Shown one piece after another: positions 58,393-64,000 of a stretch of DNA of 64,000 nt (its first letter is position 1; each line of letters starts with the position of its first letter). The notes beneath the pieces were generated by a model, which was not told the origin of the DNA, searched no databases, and worked only from the letters and a program-made list of their open reading frames with translations. The stretch is from an uncultured Prevotella sp. (GTDB lineage: Bacteria; Bacteroidota; Bacteroidia; Bacteroidales; Bacteroidaceae): the NCBI GenBank assembly GCA_937922435.1, contig CAKZVT010000019.1:1-64000 (forward strand), read 5' to 3'. The translations under genes were made by a program, and so were the position numbers.

Positions 58393-58551
58393 ATGGCAAA
58401 GAAAACCGTCGCAACCCTCCATGAAGGTTCAAAGGATGGTCGCGCATATACAAAGGTTATCAAGATGGTAAAAAGCCCCAAGACTGGAGCTTACATCTTT
58501 GATGAGCAGATGGTTCCCAATGAGGCAGTGAAGGATTTTTTCAAGAACTGA
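58393..58551 (+). CDS. DUF4295 small basic protein, probable ribosomal component
   Basis: This short gene encodes 52 residues starting MAKKTVATLHEGSKDGRAYT and ending EQMVPNEAVKDFFKN. It belongs to DUF4295, restricted to Bacteroidota and always found behind rpmB-rpmG. From memory, a small protein of this kind was seen in a Flavobacterium ribosome structure and called bL38; I am not certain that it is this family. It is basic in the first half, as expected for rRNA binding. A terminator follows 23 nt after the stop. Confidence 0.85.
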   Translation: MAKKTVATLHEGSKDGRAYTKVIKMVKSPKTGAYIFDEQMVPNEAVKDFFKN

Positions 58552-58574
58552 TTTAATCAAGGCAATATATCAAT

Positions 58575-58606
58575 AAAAGGTCGCAATGATTTTGCGGCCT
58601 TTTTTG
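58575..58606 (+). terminator. Terminator of rpmB-rpmG-DUF4295
   Basis: AAAAGGTCGCAA and TTGCGGCCTTTT pair with one G-T, loop TGATT, then T-rich sequence. Confidence 0.8.
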
Positions 58607-58654
58607 TTGTAAGTATGGTTTCATTTTACTAATTTTGTAGCAAAATACATAGAT

Positions 58655-59614
58655 ATGGGATTATTCGGGTTATTCAATAGGGATAAGAAAGAAACACTGG
58701 ACAAAGGTCTTGAAAAAACAAAGCAAAGTGTTTTTTCAAAGATTGCAAGAGCCGTTGCTGGGAAGTCAAAGGTCGACGATGACGTACTGGACAATTTGGA
58801 GGAAGTGCTGATAACGTCAGATGTTGGCGTTGACACCACATTGAAAATAATAAAAAGGATAGAAGAGAGGGTTGCGCGTGATAAGTATGTTTCTGTATCA
58901 GAGCTGAACGCTATACTCCGTGACGAGATTGCGGCTTTGCTTACAGAAAATAATTCTGTAGATAACGAGAATTGGGATTTGCCTTCAGACCATTCTCCGT
59001 ATGTCATACTTGTTGTCGGAGTGAATGGTGTTGGTAAGACTACTACAATAGGAAAGCTGGCATACCAGTTCAAGAAGGCAGGCAAGAAGGTGTATCTTGG
59101 AGCGGCTGACACGTTCCGTGCGGCGGCTGTGGAGCAGCTGTCCATTTGGGGCGAACGGGTAGGTGTGCCTGTCGTAAAGCAGCAAATGGGGGCAGACCCG
59201 GCGAGTGTTGCGTTTGACACATTAAGTTCGGCGAAAGCCAATTCGGCTGATGTGGTATTGATTGATACGGCAGGACGCTTGCACAACAAGGTCGGATTGA
59301 TGAATGAGCTTAAGAAAATCAAGGATGTAATGAAGAAAGTCGTTCCTCAGGCGCCCGACGAAGTGTTGCTAGTCCTTGATGGTTCTACCGGGCAGAACGC
59401 TTTTGAACAAGCCAAGCAGTTCTCTGCTGTGACGCAGATAACAAGCCTGGCGATAACAAAGCTTGACGGAACTGCAAAGGGAGGTGTTGTCATTGGCATA
59501 TCAGACCAGTTGAAAGTGCCTGTAAAATATATTGGTCTCGGCGAAAAGATGGAGGACCTCCAGTTGTTCAACAAGACTCAATTTGTCGATTCTCTTTTTA
59601 ACGTGGAAAAGTGA
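58655..59614 (+). CDS. ftsY: Signal recognition particle receptor FtsY
   Basis: FtsY docks SRP-ribosome complexes at the membrane. The 319 residues are an NG domain with almost no A domain: G1 GVNGVGKTTTIGKLA, DTFRAAAVEQL, G3 DTAGRLHN, G4 TKLDGTAKGG. The N-terminus (MGLFGLFNRDKKE) is a short amphipathic membrane-binding helix. A -7 box TAATTTTG (58630-58637) gives a leader of about 14 nt. The stop overlaps the rimO GTG start. Confidence 0.96.
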   Translation: MGLFGLFNRDKKETLDKGLEKTKQSVFSKIARAVAGKSKVDDDVLDNLEEVLITSDVGVDTTLKIIKRIEERVARDKYVSVSELNAILRDEIAALLTENNSVDNENWDLPSDHSPYVILVVGVNGVGKTTTIGKLAYQFKKAGKKVYLGAADTFRAAAVEQLSIWGERVGVPVVKQQMGADPASVAFDTLSSAKANSADVVLIDTAGRLHNKVGLMNELKKIKDVMKKVVPQAPDEVLLVLDGSTGQNAFEQAKQFSAVTQITSLAITKLDGTAKGGVVIGISDQLKVPVKYIGLGEKMEDLQLFNKTQFVDSLFNVEK

Positions 59615-60909
59615 AGAAAAATCAGATAGACTTTATTACTTTAGGCTGTTCCAAGAACTTGGTTGATACGGAGGTCTTGATGAAACAGTTTGAAGTTAAC
59701 GGATATAAATGCACTCATGACAGCAAGAACCCACAAGGTGAAATTGCTGTTATAAATACTTGCGGTTTTATTGGTGATGCAAAGGAAGAGAGTATCAATA
59801 CAATTCTTGAGTTTGCAGATGCGAAAGATAAAGGAAAACTTAAGAAGCTTTTTGTTATGGGATGCCTCTCGCAAAGATACAAGTCTGAACTTGAGAAAGA
59901 AATACCGCAAGTAGACAAGTATTATGGAAAGTTTGACTATAAGCGGCTTTTGGCTGATTTGGGGAAGGCTGAAGTTCCGTCGTGTCGAGGCCACAGGGTG
60001 CAGACTACGCCCCGTCATTATGCTTATGTGAAGATAAGTGAAGGCTGTGACCGCCATTGTGCTTATTGTGCTATCCCTTTGATAACGGGCAAGCATGTCA
60101 GCAGGCCGCAATCGGAGATACTTGAAGAAGTTAGATATTTGGTTTCCATTGGAGTAAAGGAATTCCAGATAATAGCGCAGGAGTTGACGTATTATGGGGT
60201 TGACTTTGACGGTAAACAGCATATCGCCGAGTTGGTTTCGGATATGGCCGACATACCTGGCGTGAAATGGATACGTTTGCATTATGCTTATCCGACACAT
60301 TTCCCTTATGAGTTGCTGGATGTCATTCGTGAGAAACCAAATGTCTGCAAATACTTGGACATAGCATTGCAGCATATTTCAGACAACATGCTTACCGCCA
60401 TGAGGAGGCATATTACTAAAGCCGAGACTTACAAATTGATAGAGCGAATAAGGAAAGAGGTGCCGGGAATACATTTGCGTACGACATTGATGGTTGGGTT
60501 TCCTAATGAAAGCGACGATGACTTCAACGAATTGATGGAGTTTACAAAATGGGCACGTTTCGAACGTATGGGAGCATTTGCTTATTCGGAGGAAGAAGGA
60601 ACTTACAGTGCCATCCATTATGCAGACAACATCAGTCATGAAGTCAAGCAGAAACGTTTGGATAAACTGATGGCTTTGCAACAGGAAATCAGCGCAGATA
60701 TAGCAGCTTCAAAGGTTGGCAAAGTGTTTAAGGTCATAATCGACAGGAAAGAAGGCGATTATTATATAGGTAGAACTGAGTTTAGTTCCCCAGAGGTAGA
60801 CCCGGAGGTACTTATTCCTGTAACAGGGAAAAAGTTGCGTACAGGTTCATTCTATAATGTGCGGATAACAGATTCAGAGGAATTTGATTTATATGGGGTT
60901 GTTATATAA
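59611..60909 (+). CDS. rimO: Ribosomal protein S12 methylthiotransferase
   Basis: RimO adds a methylthio group to an Asp of ribosomal protein S12. The 432 residues have the N-terminal UPF0004 domain with three cluster Cys (first in TLGCSKNLVDTEVL; then NTCGFIG and MGCLSQRY), the radical SAM triad in EGCDRHCAYCAIP and a C-terminal TRAM domain. The start is GTG overlapping the ftsY stop (GTGA), so translation is coupled. Confidence 0.96.
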   Translation: MKKNQIDFITLGCSKNLVDTEVLMKQFEVNGYKCTHDSKNPQGEIAVINTCGFIGDAKEESINTILEFADAKDKGKLKKLFVMGCLSQRYKSELEKEIPQVDKYYGKFDYKRLLADLGKAEVPSCRGHRVQTTPRHYAYVKISEGCDRHCAYCAIPLITGKHVSRPQSEILEEVRYLVSIGVKEFQIIAQELTYYGVDFDGKQHIAELVSDMADIPGVKWIRLHYAYPTHFPYELLDVIREKPNVCKYLDIALQHISDNMLTAMRRHITKAETYKLIERIRKEVPGIHLRTTLMVGFPNESDDDFNELMEFTKWARFERMGAFAYSEEEGTYSAIHYADNISHEVKQKRLDKLMALQQEISADIAASKVGKVFKVIIDRKEGDYYIGRTEFSSPEVDPEVLIPVTGKKLRTGSFYNVRITDSEEFDLYGVVI

Positions 60910-60942
60910 GTAGGTGATGTTGGCTTTTATATTTTATCCATA

Positions 60943-61236
60943 ATGAACAATAAAGGTCTTATTACAGAATTGTCCAGGCGGACAGGATACACGCAGGATG
61001 ATACGCAAAAGATGGTTAATACCATTATTGATGCGATGAACGATGCTTTTCAACGCGGTGATGTCGTGTCTATACCGAGGTTCGGTACTTTTGAGGTAAA
61101 GAAACGTTTTGAGCGTATTGTCGTAAATCCAGCCACAAAGCAGCGTATGCTAGTTCCTCCAAAATTAGTCCTCAATTTTAAGCCAATGGCATCCATTAAG
61201 GAAAAGTTGAAGAAAGGAGGACAGATTGATGGCTAA
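60943..61236 (+). CDS. HU-family DNA-binding protein
   Basis: The 97-residue protein is a plain HU/IHF-type nucleoid protein: SRRTGYTQDDTQKMVNTIID, the RFGTFEVKKR turn, and the conserved NPATKQRMLVPP arm motif (NPxT) that intercalates DNA. It lies 33 nt after rimO and overlaps the next gene by 8 nt. Confidence 0.92.
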   Translation: MNNKGLITELSRRTGYTQDDTQKMVNTIIDAMNDAFQRGDVVSIPRFGTFEVKKRFERIVVNPATKQRMLVPPKLVLNFKPMASIKEKLKKGGQIDG

Positions 61237-62413
61237 GGTTTCCATACAAGATATGGCGTTTGCCATAGTTGCAAAATATGGTTTGTCGCAAAATGAAGCA
61301 GAGGATTTTGTTTCAGCATTGTTTGATATAGTCAACGAAGGTCTGCATAGCGACAAGGTTGCCAAAGTTAAAGGACTGGGAACGTTTAAAGTAATAGGCG
61401 TGCGCGACCGTGAAAGTGTGAATGTAAATACAGGTGAACGTGTCGTTATTGAAGGTCATGACAAGATAACTTTCACGCCGGATGCCGTCATGCGTGATTT
61501 GGTCAACAAACCTTTTGCCCAGTTTGAAACTGTTGTTTTGAACGAGGGTGTCGATTTGGAAGAAATGGGTAAAGTGTTGGAGGCTGATGATAATGACGCA
61601 TTGACAGATGACGCGGAGCAAGAATTAGCTGAAACAGTGCGGTCAGTACAGCCTGTTAGTGAAGAGGAAACAGCAGACGATGCACCTGATACTGTTGATG
61701 TTATTGGCAGCAACGACGGCGTGGACATACCTTCAAATCCTGTGGAAGATGTCGCGTTGAAAACTGAACAGCCTGTGGTTGACATACCAACTTTACCAGA
61801 ACAGGCTGTTGAAGACGAAAAACAGGATTTTGACGATAGAGCAGTTACAGACGAAGATGTTGCCGAAACTTCAGACAGTGACAACTGTAACGGTAAGCCT
61901 CGCCGTTGGTGGGTGCTGTCCGTCCTTATAGCTTTTGTTGTAGGAGTTGCTGCCTTTGCTGCCGGTTTCTATTTTGGGCGTGGTTCAGTTGTGTCTGTTG
62001 AACCTGTGATAAGGCCCAAAACTGTATCTGTTGCAAGTAAGCCTTTGGCAACGGTTGACACGCCGCGTGTCAAAGCGGTGCAAGATACGGTAAAGGTTGG
62101 ACAATCAAAGGACTCTTTGAACGTGTCTACGCCAAAGAAAGACGTGACGGCGGAAGTTGTTGACAAGGATATGCCAACCGTAGTTTCGCAAGAACTGCGT
62201 AATGCCAAGGCTATGGTCAATACTGGTGCATACCGGATTATTGGTACTGATAGGGTTGTGACGGTAAAACCAGGTGAAACCCTTAAGGGCATTTCCAAGT
62301 TTTATCTTGGTGACGGTATGGAGTGTTATGTTCAGGTGCATAACGGCATAGCAGAAGTAAAGGAAGGCATGAAACTGAAAATTCCCAAATTGAAGAATAA
62401 GTTGAAGAAGTAG
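61229..62413 (+). CDS. HU-domain membrane protein with C-terminal LysM-like domain
   Basis: This 394-residue protein begins with an HU-fold domain (residues 1-95; SIQDMAFAIVAKYGLSQNEA, VKGLGTFKVIGVRDRESVNV, with NTGERVVIEGH in place of the NPxT DNA arm), followed by a long acidic, disordered linker (about 105-222), one transmembrane helix (about 228-250, SVLIAFVVGVAAFAAGFYFG), a second linker, and a LysM-like domain (about 335-390; VTVKPGETLKGISKFYLGDG). HU would face the cytoplasm and LysM the periplasmic wall. The ATG at 61229 overlaps the HU gene end. It is the last gene of ftsY-rimO-HU-HU/LysM. Confidence 0.85.
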   Translation: MAKVSIQDMAFAIVAKYGLSQNEAEDFVSALFDIVNEGLHSDKVAKVKGLGTFKVIGVRDRESVNVNTGERVVIEGHDKITFTPDAVMRDLVNKPFAQFETVVLNEGVDLEEMGKVLEADDNDALTDDAEQELAETVRSVQPVSEEETADDAPDTVDVIGSNDGVDIPSNPVEDVALKTEQPVVDIPTLPEQAVEDEKQDFDDRAVTDEDVAETSDSDNCNGKPRRWWVLSVLIAFVVGVAAFAAGFYFGRGSVVSVEPVIRPKTVSVASKPLATVDTPRVKAVQDTVKVGQSKDSLNVSTPKKDVTAEVVDKDMPTVVSQELRNAKAMVNTGAYRIIGTDRVVTVKPGETLKGISKFYLGDGMECYVQVHNGIAEVKEGMKLKIPKLKNKLKK

Positions 62414-62441
62414 TAATTTAGGAAATAGTATAATTAACAGG

Positions 62442-62498
62442 ACCGACTTGGATGATGATGATTTTGCTTATGGCATTGTCTTTCCAAGTCGGTTTTTT
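62442..62498 (+). terminator. Terminator of the HU/LysM gene
   Basis: ACCGACTTGGA (62442-62452) and TCCAAGTCGGT (62483-62493) pair over 11 bp around a 30-base loop, then six T. Confidence 0.75.
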
Positions 62499-62539
62499 AT
62501 ATGGAGGCTAACCGCTTGCTACAGTTGTGAGTATAGAAA

Positions 62540-62588
62540 ACAAATAAACGCCAAATAGTTGATTAATAACTATTTAGCGTTTATTTGT
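62540..62588 (-). terminator. tRNA-Arg terminator
   Basis: ACAAATAAACGC (62540-62551) and GCGTTTATTTGT (62577-62588) pair perfectly, with AAATAGTT/AACTATTT inside after one mismatch; on the minus strand TTTTC follows, just past the tRNA 3' end. Confidence 0.75.
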
Positions 62589-62589
62589 G

Positions 62590-62663
62590 TGACCCCGACA
62601 GGATTCAAACCTGTAACCTTCTGATCCGTAGTCAGATGCTCTATTCAGTTGAGCCACGGGGCC
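62590..62663 (-). tRNA. tRNA-Arg (anticodon ACG)
   Basis: On the minus strand the acceptor arms GGCCCCG and CGGGGTC pair with one G-T; the anticodon loop CTACGGA sits in TCTGA/TCAGA; the TPsiC loop GTTTGAATC is present. The discriminator is A and CCA is not encoded. A34 is expected to be edited to inosine, reading CGU/CGC/CGA. Confidence 0.95.
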
Positions 62664-62681
62664 TTTCCCTTAATTGCGATG

Positions 62682-62713
62682 CAAAGGTACGCGTTTTTTT
62701 TGTAACTGCCAAA
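62682..62713 (-). promoter_or_regulatory. tRNA-Arg promoter
   Basis: Minus strand: TTTG (62713-62710), 20-base spacer, TACCTTTG (62689-62682), a full consensus match. Confidence 0.75.
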
Positions 62714-62846
62714 TGTTTTTCCGTCTTTTTTCAAGAAAACTTTGTTTTTTGTGTGAAAATAAACTGTTTTGTATGGAAATACGGGAAAGATACGTATTAC
62801 ATTGGCTTCTTGTTGTTGTGCCGCTTGCATGTACCGTTATAAATAA

Positions 62847-62885
62847 AAAGCCGGTGGATGCGTCTGTTCTGCATCCACCGGCTTT
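62847..62885 (-). terminator. Terminator of bamD-rpoZ-DUF4293
   Basis: AAAGCCGGTGGATGC (62847-62861) and GCATCCACCGGCTTT (62871-62885) pair perfectly over 15 bp; on the minus strand the stem is followed by TTATTTATAAC. Confidence 0.8.
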
Positions 62886-62906
62886 AGGGTATGTAATATG
62901 AAAATA

Positions 62907-63368
62907 TTATCTTATGCGGTCTGCTGAGCGTACAAGTGCTTCGTCGGCCAATATGGCCTTTCTTGCCATGAAGTGAAGCACCATTGATACGGCCGGGAGG
63001 GCTGACGGAATGAAGATATTGAAACCGCCTGCGGCTTCTTTGGTGTTTAGCGTCATGGCAGCCATAACGACATACCATCCTAAAAGAAGCAGGATATTGA
63101 ACATGCAGAAGCGGCTTTGCACCATCCTGTTCTTGTATGAGAATATCGCGATTAACGATATAGGGCAAGTTACGAGCAGTATGGCGAACAGCGCCCATAC
63201 TGAAAAATCATGGACACCGTCCGGGCGTACTATCCACAGGTTGTACATTATGGAACTGCCTCCCAGTGCGTTTCCTGCCGTGAATTGTCCCAATGGCAGA
63301 CACAGGCATACAATAACCGAGATTACCGCCAGCAACAAGAACAATGTCTGTTTACGCTGTATCATCAC
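62907..63368 (-). CDS. DUF4293 membrane protein
   Basis: The 153-residue protein has four predicted helices (about 8-27, 56-78, 86-106, 118-136) and matches DUF4293, a Bacteroidota family of unknown role that sits right after the omega-like gene. Its start overlaps the stop of that gene by 4 nt (ATGA), so the two are translated together. Confidence 0.85.
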   Translation of the reverse strand: MMIQRKQTLFLLLAVISVIVCLCLPLGQFTAGNALGGSSIMYNLWIVRPDGVHDFSVWALFAILLVTCPISLIAIFSYKNRMVQSRFCMFNILLLLGWYVVMAAMTLNTKEAAGGFNIFIPSALPAVSMVLHFMARKAILADEALVRSADRIR

Positions 63369-63700
63369 GCTTCTTTTACGTTGTCCTTCTGCGTGTCGCG
63401 CCAGTATACGTTGCCGTCAAGAAACTCTTGAGTAGCCAGGAGCGTAGGTTTCGGCAGCTTTTCGTAATACCTTGATATTTCTATTTGTTCCCTGTTCTCG
63501 AAAACTTCCTCAAGACTGTCGTTGTAAGACGCAAATTCCGCGAGCTTTTTGCTCAAGTCCTGCTTTATTTCAACGGAAATCTGGTTTGCGCGTTTTGAGA
63601 TGATGGCAACACTTTCGTAGATGTTTCCTGTTTCCTCGCACAGCTCCATGATGTTGTGGGTCACTGTGTTTGTAGGGGCTTTTGACTTCTTATAATCCAT
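63365..63700 (-). CDS. rpoZ: RNA polymerase omega-like subunit (Rpb6 family)
   Basis: The 111-residue protein has the Rpb6/omega core NIYESVAIISKRANQISVEI with KQDLSKKLAEF, which in omega wraps the beta-prime subunit and, in some bacteria, forms part of a ppGpp site. The C-terminal part (FENREQIEISRYYEKLPKPT) is lineage-specific. It lies between bamD and the DUF4293 gene in the conserved Bacteroidota order. Confidence 0.85.
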   Translation of the reverse strand: MDYKKSKAPTNTVTHNIMELCEETGNIYESVAIISKRANQISVEIKQDLSKKLAEFASYNDSLEEVFENREQIEISRYYEKLPKPTLLATQEFLDGNVYWRDTQKDNVKEA

Positions 63701-63731
63701 TTCCTTATATTAGTTTTATGCTTTCTTGTAA

Positions 63732-64000
63732 TCACTCACCAGTATATTTCTTGCAAGATGCAATATATTTCTCGGCCAGTTTTTTGTTTTTCGACTCCGG
63801 GAACTCGTTTATGAAGCCGTAGCATTCGTCTTCGGCATCGCGGTATCGGTCAAGTTTCTTTTCCTCGACGCTCTGTTCAGCCAGTTCAAATTTGCTCTTC
63901 ATTATGAGCAGTGCGAAGTCCTCGCGCAGTGCGCTGTACGGATAGTCGTTGATGGCGTTCTGCGCGGTTATGATACATGCCTCGTAGTTACTGCCTCCGC
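63732..64000 (-). CDS. bamD: Outer membrane assembly lipoprotein BamD (C-terminal part)
   Basis: The window edge cuts this gene; the last 88 codons are present. They read NYEACIITAQNAINDYPYSA, LREDFALLIMKSKFELAEQS, then RYRDAEDECYGFINEFPESK and stop at 63732. The TPR-like helices and the NEFPESK word fit BamD, the lipoprotein of the beta-barrel assembly machine. The order bamD-rpoZ-DUF4293 is typical for the phylum and supports the call. Confidence 0.85.
   Translation of the reverse strand, partial: GGSNYEACIITAQNAINDYPYSALREDFALLIMKSKFELAEQSVEEKKLDRYRDAEDECYGFINEFPESKNKKLAEKYIASCKKYTGE

Overview
The window is a 64 kb piece of a Bacteroidales chromosome (phylum Bacteroidota; Prevotellaceae or Bacteroidaceae is my best guess, no genus claimed). 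The evidence is a SusC/SusD/DUF3823 triplet, GldB-like and choice-of-anchor beta-helix lipoproteins, DUF4293 next to a divergent omega subunit and BamD, a DUF4295 gene behind rpmB-rpmG, and promoters that fit the Bacteroidota pattern TTTG-N19/20-TAnnTTTG rather than sigma70. I see no transposase, integrase, phage gene or CRISPR array.

Layout. 0-2.5 kb: two leftward lipoproteins. 3-4.6 kb: an HU-fold/transmembrane/SPOR protein and a zinc-ribbon FHA protein. 4.8-10 kb: rpsA, an AddB-type nuclease, cdd. 10.4-11.3 kb: an unannotated structured RNA with its own promoter and terminator, then ribE. 11.5-17.8 kb: a TolC-MacA-MacB type efflux operon ending in a LytS/LytTR two-component pair. 18.4-19.6 kb: rpsF-rpsR-rplI. 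19.7-22.8 kb: a membrane-bound winged-helix regulator and the TonB-dependent receptor it probably controls. 23.4-29.4 kb: susC-susD-DUF3823. 29.6-34.6 kb: pstCAB-phoU facing away from pstS, with two divergent Pho-box arrays between. 34.8-38 kb: rubrerythrin, asparaginase, uxaC. 38.2-47.3 kb: an export lipoprotein, glmS, a purF-like gene, carA, carB. 47.4-50.7 kb: rsmA, a phosphatase, a DEAD-box helicase. 50.8-54.8 kb: serC-serA-DUF1015-yigZ, then tRNA-Ser. 55.3-57.7 kb: map, tsaD, pncC. 57.9-62.4 kb: rpmB-rpmG-DUF4295, ftsY-rimO, two HU-family genes. 62.5-64 kb: tRNA-Arg and the leftward bamD-rpoZ-DUF4293 operon.

The most unusual content is not in the proteins. (1) A dispersed family of about 80 bp intergenic elements, each made of two back-to-back hairpins with 3-base loops and a core like AAAAGGCCGTNTTTT, occurs at about 10.3, 17.9, 22.9, 29.5, 34.7 and 49.1 kb, with a decayed copy near 2.7 kb. 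(2) A structured RNA of about 200 nt lies before ribE. (3) The pstC/pstS gap holds two divergent 11-bp-period Pho-box arrays, and a similar array (TGTCAG three times, period 11) lies at the end of the winged-helix regulator gene, just before the promoter of the TonB receptor. (4) PstC carries a PstS-like segment in its first periplasmic loop. (5) Two unrelated loci encode HU-fold proteins tethered to the membrane and fused to peptidoglycan-binding SPOR or LysM modules.

All functional statements are inferred from sequence reading alone; no database search was run.
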